A stretch of 64,000 nucleotides of DNA. Source: Pithys albifrons albifrons. Taxonomy: Eukaryota; Chordata; Aves; Passeriformes; Thamnophilidae. A program made the position numbers and the translations under genes. Location: NCBI RefSeq assembly GCF_047495875.1, contig NC_092463.1, positions 16,543,224 to 16,607,223 of the forward strand, in the 5' to 3' direction. Shown piece after piece: positions 14,908-26,900 of this stretch. How positions within the stretch are numbered: position 1 is the first letter of the stretch; each line of letters begins with the position of its first letter. The notes under the pieces were generated by a model. It was not told where the DNA came from, did no database searches, and was given only the letters and a program-made list of their open reading frames with translations.

Positions 14908-17900
14908 GTATGTACATGGGCTTTTTCTTGGTGCTTCTAGTAGGTTCTAGTACTCAATATGCATCCCCCAAGACATAGCTGACATTGTAAGAGTGCAGGT
15001 TTCACTGCCAAAAGTGTCAGGGATGTTAAAACCTTCCTGAAATAAATGTTCTAAAGCAGTTAGCATTTGGAATGTGGAACAAACCCCCTCCCTATCAGCT
15101 TTTACTTTGCCTTTTATTGATGGTCCTTACTTTAAACACCTCACTACAGTAAACATGCATTCCTGGGAAATGCTAATAGTTCTAACAAAGTTAGCCTCTT
15201 GCCCTGAACTTCTGCACGATGTTTCTCCTGCCAAGCTGCATTCATTGTTTTTCTTGAGAAATTCAGTGCCTTGCTGATTTCCCTTTTTTTTCACCCACCT
15301 CTCCCTTTCCCTGCTCCACGCTACAAATATAGTCATAGAAAGTAAAAGGAAGAGGGTAAAAAGTTACCATACATAACAGACTCCAAGGGCCCACAGCCTC
15401 AAACAGCTGCTATGAACTGTTTGTGCTTTGTAGCAAGTTTCATTGTGGGGCTTGTGCTTTAATTCGTTCCTTTATTTGATTCCTTGCAGTATAAAGTGAG
15501 CAGAATCGGTTAGTCGGTGTTTGTTCCCTTGGTGCTTGCCTCATTTGTAAGGTTCAGAGGTAAAGTCGCGTGGAAAAAGCATGTGTTGCCCTCCCTGCCA
15601 TCGCTGTCCCACATGAGGCAGGTCTCCTGAAGCTGGGTTGTGAAACAGGAATTTAAAGCCCACTGAATGCCTTTGACCCCCTCTCTTCACACCGTGCTCT
15701 CAGTGCAGGCTGGCTGGTCCTCAGCAGTCAGCAGCATAGCCCATATATCCAGAAGGTCTGAATCAACCCCTCTAAAGGATGATGAAATTACAAAATAGCA
15801 TTGAAAATTAATACAACTTGGTGCTCTGGGAGTGCTTTTTCTTCTTACTCTCTCTATTATTTTTTCTTAAAAACGCTCTAGCTCTCCAGAGCATGTATCT
15901 GTGAGACATCATACATACTTTCCAAAATTTCAAGTTATCAACTTATTTTGGACTCTAGTGCAGGTCATCTGCCTTTAATAGCTGTCTGTCCTCTTGCCTG
16001 GCAATTCAATTCTTCCAGCAACCTCCAAAGAAGTCTCGTCCTATCCACCCCGTCACTATTTGCAGGTTTTCATCTCTTCTGCTTTAACACATAAGTAACA
16101 TCAGCTCTAGTGCTCATGTGGGCCCCAGGGTCTTCAGCTCTTCTCTGGTTTCACAGGAGAAGGAGCATGTTGTTTTTTCCTCTTACTAGTTTTACTCCTC
16201 CTCCTATTTAGGATGGAGGTGAGAACCAGGATGTACAGAGCACATGAGAAATGTGAAGGAGAAAGAACTGCCTGACTCTATCTTTTTTTCTCCCCCTCTA
16301 TGGTTGCCTGTGAAAAATAACTGTATCTTAGCTTGGCTCAGCTCGTTAGGTTTCCTACTCTTTCCCCAAAACAGGGAGTTAGGAAAACAAGTTAGTTTAC
16401 ATTGTGTCCCAGTTACTTTGTTTTCAGGACAGGGGTGTTTTGTAGTACCTGTAAACTAGCTCCAGCCTCAGAAAAACTGATACATGTAAAGATGCTCTCT
16501 TGCGTAGGCAGGATAGCAATCCTGGTACTAACTTCTTAGCTGATGCTTTGCAACTCTGTCCAGTCCTAATAATGATCTGTGCTTGCACCTTAGTTACAGG
16601 GAGTTGAGAGAATAAGGCTTGGAGCAAACCAAGCTTTGCAATGATTGAGGACACTGTTCAAGCAGAGACTGTCACTGGTGTCTGGAACAGTCAGTACCTT
16701 GGTCTGGTGAACTCCAGTGTTTGCATGTGTGGGTGGGAACAGGATTATAAGGGGTTTGTCCTGTTTCAGTGTCCTGTTTCAGTGGTAAATTGTTTTGCTT
16801 TTTTTTTATTTACCCAGTTTGTAAAACCAGAGTGGCCCATGGAACCAACTCTCATGAGGTGAGTTAAAAACCTTGCAGCATTAGCCCCGTTTCCAGTCCC
16901 CTGCCACAGTGGTTTGGCTGCTGATTTCCAACCCTGTAGCAGGCAGAATGAAGTCTGTGCCCAAACAACTTTTCTTCCCTGCCTCTCCCTCATGTTTAAT
17001 CGCACCATTATTTTTTCAAAAATCTGAAATGAAGTTAAATTTGACTTGAACGTCCTGACATAGAAGTTATTTTTAGCAGTTTCTAGCTTCTATCATCTTG
17101 TTGTGTCCAGCAGTTTGTAGTCTCCAGTCAGCTCTGTCTGCCAGGAATCTCCTTCAGTCTCTCCTTTGGTGAGAGGTCACACTAAATGCTGTTTCCATCC
17201 CACAGTGTTACTTTTCCAATATGTATGTGGTACAGATGAGAAGTGAGTTTGTCCTTCAGATGGAGCAGCTGGCTTCTTTCCTTGAAGGGAGTGCGTAACA
17301 AATAAGAAACGGTTTCCAGGCATGTTCAGTTGTAACAACATAGTGGTCTCTGTGGGGAGAATGAGGCTGGTAGAACTTATCTGCCTTCCTGTAAGGCAGT
17401 TGCAACTAAAATGGTTGTGTATTCCTGGAAGGAGTGCATTACCTATGAGACTAGCTTCCTCTAAATTTAGGTGAGTTGAGTCCTGTTTTAATTCTTTTCC
17501 ATTTGTGCTTCCTGCCTTCCTGCTTACTGCAGCTCAGTGTGAGAATCCAGCCCTTGCTGCTAGCTCTCCTAATTCCTGGCCTCCTTTGTTAACAGCATGG
17601 TCATCAGCCCAGGTTTCCCAGCTGCTCCTAAAACATGTGCTATGTTGCTGCAATGTCTCTGAGAGCTGAAGGCCCTGAAGTAAAACATTAATCTAGACAG
17701 CAGAATGACTGTGGCTGAAATCTTGACTGACCAGCACTTTCTTTTAAAATTGCAGCAACGTTTTTCAGGCAGGCCTTACGTTGCATTATTTCACAAACCA
17801 ACAGACAGTCCTGTTAGTTCACCAGAGCAGCTGTTATAAACTTTTGCTGTCGTTCCCAAGAACACTTGTGATCTGGATTGTTAATGAATTTAAGACTCAA

Positions 17901-20900
17901 TCTTCCCTGCTGATCTTTCTGTCAGGAGTTCCTCTGCAACTGCAAGCTGAAATGCATGCACCTTTCAGTGCATGTCCAGTCAGGCTTGGACTTGGTTTCC
18001 CTGGTGAAACTTTCTTTGATCTTCTTTCACATGGTACAGACACACCTCAGCGTCCTACCAGAATTCCATTTGCTGAGCAAAAATTACACCAAAATACAGT
18101 TGTAGGCTGCACTTTATCATTTAGGAACTTAGGAGAGCCTTGAAAGACCCTTGTAAAAAAGCCTGAAATCTTACATGGTACTTTACACAGTTAGTAGTAG
18201 CAACTTTTGGAGTTGCTGAGTTTTCAGGAATGATCCAAAAGTGTATTTATGATCGGAGTGGAACTGTCTTATAATTGCTTATAGTCAGTAATGGCAAGGG
18301 AAGCATAGAAAAAATATCTGCTTACAGTACAGTCTGTCTAAATGATGAAGCATAGGTCTACAAGTAAATTGTTACCTGTTTTATTAGTGAGTCCTCCCTT
18401 GCCTTTTAAATCACTTCTTTTTCTGTAGATATATTCTCATTGCAGAGCTGACACTGAAACTAGATTGTTGACCAGAAACCTGCTTTTCAAAAAGCTCAAG
18501 TACAGGCTAACAGGGACAGGCTGCAGTTTGGGTTCAGTGCCAACAAGGCTGGCAACTTCCACACTTCTCATGTGAGAACATGCTGTAGTTAAGCCAAGGT
18601 GCTGTCAGCCTTCTTGTGCTGTCCCGTAGTTCTACATGGCCTCTGCACTAGCAGACCCCTTGGCCAGCTCAGCACTTGAACCCCACTTTGCCAGCACCAT
18701 TTGTTAAACTTGAACAGAGATGATGGCTGAAAGTTGTGCTTCTCGGCTGCCAGCAGGTCAGAACATAATTAACCTTTAGTAAAGCTGCCATGAGAGATCC
18801 ATAGCCTGAAAAAATGTGTCTAGAATTACTTTTTCTGAGTGTTCACTAGACAGTACTGAAAAGGCAGAGAATCACTATGTCTTTTTGATACTGAATTTCT
18901 TAAGGACATTGTCAGTAAAAATTATTAGTGCAATTGTTTAGTTTTTGCCTTCAAGAGAGCTCTGCATTTATGAGGAATGCTGTTGCAAAATTATGATATC
19001 AAGTATTGTTCACATGTTACTGCCAGACACAGCAGGTCTGTGCTAGATTACAAAGAGCAAATACACCCTGCAAGCAAATTCTTGGAGCTCTATTCATGCA
19101 TGTTAAAAGCATGAGACATCCCAGTGAAGCAGCATAATGCAACACCACAGGAGTTATATGGGTTGTATGCTAGTCCATGGGCTGTCAGCACAGAGCTTTG
19201 CAGAAGAGAAGTTTCACATAGTTTCCAGTAGTCTAGGTCAGTTATGTGCTGAGAAGATAAACTCTCTGGCTTTCCACACTTCTAAAATTAGGCTGATAAA
19301 CACCCACTCATTTTACGGGTTTTTTTGTGGGAATCAATTAATACTGGAAGAGAACACTATAGGAACAGCATAGTTCTTGCCAGTGTAGATGATACAATGC
19401 CAACAGTCTACACAGGAGGAGGAAGAGAAGTGTTTCTTGCCACCAGTGAGAAACAAACGAGGCATGATGTTGTTACTGTGGATCATCTTGATGGATGATC
19501 CTGCCAGTTAGAGAAGTTTCTTGCACAGGTTGTTACCACTTGCAAATTCATTCTGTGCTGTCAAACAGAAAGCACCTGGTGTAATAGAGACAGTAAGAGT
19601 ATCAGCTGCAAGTATGCATTGAATGGGCACATTGACTTGAACTCAGAAAATGTTAATCTAGTGAGTCATTTGGCATGCCTGCAGGCAGTTACCTGATCTG
19701 TAATGTGGACTACCAGATAAGGAGGAATAAGGACAAAAGTGTGCTGAGACTTTTAACTATAAGTATGTAATCACTAAATCATTTACCACAGCCATGTTTT
19801 TGAAAAACAAACAAACATCAAAAACTATTACATTTGCTATTATATTATATTTGCTATTAAGGCAGTTAAATGCCTCCCTGACATCCGATCCCGTCAGATC
19901 TTGGAAGCAAGCAGGGTCAGCCCCGGATTAGTACTTGGATGGGAGACCTCCTGGGAAATGCCGGGTGCTGTAGGTTCTAGTCCTGAGGAACTTCACTGGC
20001 ACTGTCCAAGCTCACTCAGCCGTGGCAGATGGACCTCAGGACTTAAACGGTGGGGCCAGTTCTGCACATGCTGTGCCTCACCTAAAATCCACTGCGCAGG
20101 CTGGAAGGGCACACCCATGCGGGGACAGCCCTTCCCAAATCTTCATTCGCAAAGCCGAGCCACACATATTTGCTATTATAGTATATTTTATATTTTCTTA
20201 CAGGAGCAAACTTAGGTGTTAGCAAAAGTTCAGCCTGAAAGTATAGCATTCATCAAATGAGAAGTTCATCATATGTAATACATGAGAGAGAGCACAAAGT
20301 GATAAAGTTTCTTTGTAAGATCCTTTCAGTGACCCTGGCTTCTCTAGGACACAGCTAGTCTCAGCACAAAAATGGACAGAAAGTATATGGAAAGTGTAAG
20401 AAAGCAGTGCAACTCCTCTGCACCATGCTGAGGCAGGAAGCTCCTATTTTATTTTGTATATCTGTGTGGAGTCACTGTATGACCCAGAGCAATTCTCTTA
20501 GCCTCTTTGGACTGTCGCGTGTCCTGAGTAAAACAGTGGGCCCAATCAGGACAGTGAAAAAATGCTAACAAGCATAAAACCACACTTGTGTTTCAGAGCT
20601 TAGGAACTTTTCTGGTAAGTGAGGTATTGGCAGGCTGAAGACTTGACTGTTAGCAGTTGTCTTCACAACTCTTCAGAGAGGAAGGGTCTTCTACCCAAAA
20701 CATCGCTGTCTGTGGGAGGGAATTTTTGCCTGAGGAGAGAAAGATAAAATGTATGTCAAGTGCTCTGACCTTAAACAGTCCTTACTTGCACTTAGTTTAC
20801 TACCAACATGCCCCACTGCCACTGTGCATAACAAGGCCCAGCAGTGCTGGAGCAATGAAGAGAGGTCAATATTCAGATCCATAGAGCATAGCTTTTTCAG

Positions 20901-23900
20901 GGCTTTGAGGATGCAGAGCAAACCTAAGTTCATCCACACTGCTGTGTAGGGGCACACTGGTATAAAGTACTTTCATCACCTGTGCCATAATGGTGCAGCC
21001 ATACTCTAACAACAAACCTGCAGAATGGGGCACTGTGGTTATGCTAATTATATATGCAGGTATGCATGGTAATGGGGAGATGGATGGACAGACCAGTGTA
21101 ACATGTGCTGAAGATAAGCTGTCTGGTCAAAGTATTTTTATGCACCTACAAACATCACTTCTGTGCTTTGTGAGGCAGCTGTTGGTCATCATTCAGGCCC
21201 TATAAATGCCTTCCTTTTTGGCGTGTTTATTCCAGTGCCTTCAAGAGAACTATCCATACAAAGGAAAGTCAATAGGCCAGCATTTGTTAGCAGTAAGAAC
21301 TACCAGAGTCTGAAAAATGTTCTCTGATGGTGTGGGTAAAGCCCTGACACTTAGGCTGTTGCAACTGGGCTGAAGCAAACCAGGAGAAATAGAGTTGTGG
21401 GTAAGAACTCATATAGCTGGTACACATTGCTGTGTCTTCTGTTGTTCTCATGCTGCAAGCTTGTATTGAATACAAACTTTGTCATCTGTGTTGGTCAGAT
21501 GTTTTACCCTTTTGTTTTACCTGCAAGTTGCAGTAACTCCCCAAGAAAAGGCAGCAAATGAAATTGCTGAGAAGAGCTGAGAAGAAAATGTTGATTGAAA
21601 ATAAAAGCTGCACTGCCAGTAATGAGAGCTGTGTGTCAGTTAAATGAAACATAATGAAATAGATCTAGAAGCTGAAAAGGAATTGACACGTGGTCAATAC
21701 ACATCCACCAGTAGATGTTCCCCCTTGTTGCTAGTCAGGTGGTGGGTACACATGAAATCATTGCAAGCCTTGTGCACAACTCTGTGTGCCTATTTCCAGA
21801 TGGCAATCATCTTCAACCAGGAGGGCCTGAAAGCTGTTCGCCCCCCTTGCGTCATTCAGAGCTTCATCAACCACAATGCCGTGCTGTATAAAGTCTTCGT
21901 GGTCGGAGAATCCTACACAGTGGTGAAAAGACCATCTTTAAAGAACTTCTCTGCAGGAATCTCAGGTACGTTGTGCTGATTTAAAAGAAAATGTTCATTG
22001 TTGGAGCCTTGGCAGGAAACATCTGAAAAGAAAAATATCTGTGGAAAGACTGCTGAAGTGAAGGCAGCTGGTTTTGACATACCATATTTCCTCTTGTGTA
22101 TTATTTCAATAGGAAGAGAAATAATTCACCTGCTCTGGAATACATATGAATGACATTCATATAGTAAATATTTATGCAATGGTAACCTGAGTCTTACCTG
22201 TTAGAAACTGTTTTATGTCATGTGGAAAGGGGGAACAGGAGAGTTCTCTCATTTCACAGTAAGTTCATGAGTCATCCGTTCCGGAGTTTGTTTATAAATG
22301 TCCTTTGGAGAGAATTTCCTGGATTCCATAATTTCAGAACTTCCTCTCCCTATTTTTACCTTGATTATGTATGTGTGTTTAAATTAAAGATGGGAGCATG
22401 ATCTGCTTGCAACTGGAAAAATCCAGAAGGAGAGGATAGGATCAAACTAAAGGAGATGAATGAACAAGTGCCAGTTTTTTGTCACTTTGTTTAGTGTTTT
22501 CTGCTGATCGTAGTATGCCCATGTCCACTGTCCATTGCATTTTGCACACAAATATGTATTTTGTTAGTATAGATGTAGTAAGATCCCAGCAAAAGTCCTT
22601 GTCTGTAGCTGTGTATGCCTGTATTTAGGTCTGCTCTATGTCCTGATCAAATTAAGCAGGCCAGAACCTGCGTTCATATAAACTATTAAGACAGTTGGTC
22701 TATACTTTTGCTTTTTGCTTTCTGCTTTCTGAAGGGAACATTTTAAGGCATCTTTCAAGCACTGCAGTGAATGCATCTTCTCCCTTCTGTCACACACATA
22801 CCCCTTGGAACTGTCACTTTGAGTACAGCAAATCAGTAGAAATTAACTTCATTATCTGACTAAACTTAGGTAATTGGCTTTGGTGAAGGAAAGGAAACCA
22901 ATTTCTGTAACCCAGTGCGTGGTTCTGTTTACCTGTGGTCCAAGAACCGTGGGTGACCAGTCTGTGGGTCCCTGCCCGTACGGGCAGCCTAGTGCCAGTG
23001 GCAAAGTGCCTGTGGATGGAGTGGGTGGCAGGGACAGCCCAGTGGGGACCAAGACAAGGTTCCCAGGGCTGCAGTGCCACCTACTGTTTCTTGCACTATT
23101 TATTTGGAAATTGAAATCAGGTATAAGGTTATTTACAACCTGTTTTTAATTGCAGACAGAGAATCAATATTTTTCAACAGCCACAATGTTTCCAAACCAG
23201 AGTCCTCATCCGTCTTAACAGCAGTAAGTACACTTGGTCTTTTTCCCTCTAGCGCTGCTGGAAAACTGTGTAGTCCTTTCTTATGGAAGTGTTAGTAGCT
23301 AGTGACTCTCTTTCACAAGTTGTCTGCTTCTGTGTTGCAGGCTGAGGTCTGTTTGGTACCACGAGCCAGCATGCCTGTGTCCCCCTCTGGTTTTCCTTAC
23401 CGAGCTCCGGTGAGGAAGCACTGATGCAGCAGGGCTGTGCTGCTTGCCAGGCCCAAACTCCCCAGGTCTAATCTAGGCAAAGTGAAGAAGGAGGTTCTGA
23501 ATGCAAACACCTGGCTTTTTCCTGTCCAGAGAGATTAATAAGCATAAATCATCCTTCTAGGACTCAGTTCTGTGAGGAAAGACAAACACTGAAAATCCAA
23601 ACAGAGAAATGGTGTTGGCAAAGGCCATAGAGGGCCACTATCTGTCTGCATGTGAGCATGCCCGAGCTGTGAACATGGGACTGTTTCTGGGTGTCCTTCA
23701 AGACCAGCAGTGCCAGCACGCTGCACAGTGTCATGCTAGCATTACCAGTCCTTTAAATAAGCTTTGCACATATGAATCCTAACAAATTTGTGGGCACTTG
23801 ACTGCTGAGAAAGTCACTTTACAGCACTGGGTCCTTTCAATCTTTCAGTCTCAAGATTCTTTTCTATTTCACAAGCTCTACTGGGGACTGGTCTCATATT

Positions 23901-26900
23901 TGATTGAATTTTGTCTGCAACACTGATGCTAAATATTAAAACAGTAATTGTACTATTCATAAATCCCTTTATGGCTATGTTAAGGGAGAAGCTGTTACAA
24001 GTTTACTTTCAAACTTAGAGTTTGCCCCTGTGGTTTACCTGCCGTCTCACTCATACACATACATATTCCACACATGTTTCTGTAGCCATAGCAGCGTACT
24101 TCAGCTATAACATGTTGTTTAAGAAGTGAGGAAAATTGTGTTTTCCAGTCATAAGTAACTTGAGTAACTGATCTTAATAAATATTTATAGAATAATTTAT
24201 ACACAAAAAACCCACATAAAAGGTATGCTCTGCCCTGAAGATACCAACCGAATTGGATCATATGGCCAGATTAAACTAACAAAAGGAGTCTGTCCTATCA
24301 GTCCTTTACCGCAGACCTTGATCTGCATTGAAATAACAATGATACCCCAAATATCTGCAGCACAGTGTTAAACACACCACCTGTATATGTTTTTTAAGGT
24401 ATAGATCTAGTACTTAAAGTAGGGAGTCAGATTCTCCATTCATTCCTACACTGCTCCTCCAGCTGCACCAGTATGAAGAGGAAGAACTAGGTGCTTTAAA
24501 GCAGATGAACTTCCAGTACAGGAAGGATTCTGAATTATGAAAGCAGTTTCTCTTGCTGTCTTTCTCTGTTTCATGCCAGCGGTGCTCTGCAATTAGATTT
24601 GGTGGATATGCACCTGGAAACTTCTGAAAATCAATCTTTCCTCTAAAAAGAGTCTTTCGGAGTCTCTTAGTAATGTGTCTTTTTCCATTATAGCTGGATA
24701 AAATTGAAGGAGTATTTGAGCGGCCAAACGACGATGTCATCCGGGAAATCTCTAAGGCACTGCGGCAGGCTCTGGGAGTTTCCCTCTTTGGAATTGACAT
24801 CATCATTAACAATCAGACTGGGCAGCATGCAGTCATTGATATCAATGCATTCCCAGGTGAGGAGAGCCTTTCCACTCCTGTTTTGTGGAGCAAGTTTTGC
24901 TGGTGGTATCGGTATCTCATCTCATTGCTTCCCAGGTTGGGGAGAGCAGCAGCCAGATGGTTCTGAGATCAAATAAAGGTCAATCTAGGAAGGGAAGAAC
25001 CCTAATCTAAATATGGAATTTGCAACTGAAATATCGGGTGTTAGGAGATATGGTCAAATTTTAGTGGCCAATTGTAGCAGGCTGTCATGTCCTTCCCTGC
25101 AAAGGGATGCCCAGGAACTGCAGTGTGGGACTGTGTGCTGGGGCCTTTCTTGGCCTGGCTCTCATTCGAAAATGAAAAGAAGAATAGTAAATTCTATTTT
25201 AGGAGATCCTTTAAGATTTCTGTTTTTTCAGACTCTGTGCCGTTAAAAAGATGAGGAGGTGGAAGCAACAAACTGTTCCCTTGAAAATCTCTTCCTGTGC
25301 AAATTGATACCCCACAAAAAGACATTTGTGCACAAAAATAGTGTGAAGAATCTGAAGATGATAAAATTGTAGGTGCACAGAAGTTGCTGTAAAACGTTAG
25401 TATCCTTGCAGGTTCTCATAACTGTGTCCTGGAGTAAAAAAGTAGATTAGAGCATGTAAAAACAGGTAAATTTGTCCTCTGCTGGTTTTTAGTACAACAC
25501 ACATCTTGGAAACTAAACAAACTCCGGACCACTGGAATTGTTAAAAGGAGTGGTTAGTGTTTATAAGGGGAGGCATTAATGGTCTGTCACTTGCACTAAA
25601 TTCAGCAGCCCAACACAGAAAAGACACATCATCTCATTTGATGCTGTTTTGCACGAGTTTTTCTCTTTGAGAATCATCTCTCCTTACCTGAATAGTGGTG
25701 TTTGTTTACAGAGCATACATGAGCTGTTTATGTAGATTCTTTAAACTCCCATTGAAGACTCTGAGTTTTCAATAAGGCTGTGGTGTCTTTACATCTAGAG
25801 ATCTTTTTCTCAGCCCTCAATCTCCTTAATCTTTCAGTTGGGTCCTCAGTTGCACTACCAGCCTGTAGTGCCTTGTCTGTCTGTCTATCTCCACAGTGAC
25901 TGCCTTCCTTTTAATGATCAGCTCTGCTATTCTCAGGTCACTTTGCAGCACAGTTCTACCATATGGTGTTGATGCAATCTGCAGACCTATGAAAATGCTC
26001 TTCTGCCAAGAGCAGTGAAATGACCTAAATTGGATGTCAGATGGAGCCATGTCAGTTTTATGAATGGGATTATATTGCAGACATTGGATCTTCAAGTCAG
26101 GGATTGTAATTCTTTTGCAATCCTGCATCCTGCATTTTGGTGTGGTGTTTTGTGGTTTTTATTTTTTTCCAAGTATTTCAATGTATTCCAAGTATTTCCA
26201 GGTATTGCAGTGGTTGCAGTAGAGCCAAATTGGAGCCAGCTTAGACTCTCCAGGGACTTGCTTCATTATCTCTGCATCACTGCTTTGAGAAAGGGCGGGG
26301 AAGAGGTGCCCTATAAGGAGCATTCACAGCCTCTTCCATGGAGCTCAAGCCATGGCTTGGGGCCAGGCCTAAGCAAAGCCTTGTTCAGGTACCCAGAGGC
26401 TTGCTGCCTTCTTTTGTGCTGTCTTTTGTGTTTACCAGGCTTGAAGCTCATTTGAACCTGCCACTTCATGGATGTTATCTTAAGATGAGTTTAATGTCAG
26501 AAGTGAGAGCAGATACGTGTAGGAGGATGCTGTCTGTTATCTGCTGCAATACCACAGCAACTCTTCAGAAACTTTCTAAAGATAAATGTCTGAAAGGTCC
26601 ATAGTGTCTCTCGTTCTATGGGAAATGGCTGTTGCTACATTTAGCAGTGGTTACCAGCTGAGATATCTGACTAGGCACAGTCACGTAGCATGTGGGGTTT
26701 ATGTTGGTCTGACCTCAGATAATTGACAGAAAAGGCTGCACATACCCTGCTGCTGTTCAGCAGCTGTGGCCACCAAGCAGTGGCCTGTGTGTGCAGGCTG
26801 CGCCATATGGGGGATCTGCAGGCTCTGGGAGAATCTCCATGGTAGCTGGAAGCATCAGATCCCAATGTGCACTTTTTGTGTATAACTCTACTGGCACAAA

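Larger units (their letters stand above)
16859..21799 (+). other. ITPK1: ITPK1 intron carrying the 5S-derived element
   Basis: This 4.9-kb intron lies between the HGTNSHE exon and the MAIIFNQ exon. Its one recognisable component is the retroposed element at about 19860-20165. The rest shows no supported gene. Confidence 0.9.

Noticed and set aside
19885..19974. Functional 5S rRNA gene
   Set aside because: The 5' ~23 bases are diverged, box A has a deletion, there is no T-run terminator, and the unit is embedded in a retroposed element with flanking direct repeats.
21644..21799. Upstream extension of the ITPK1 exon as a separate start
   Set aside because: The frame is open upstream only by chance. 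A clear CTATTTCCAG acceptor at 21799 and continuity with the HGTNSHE exon fix the border.
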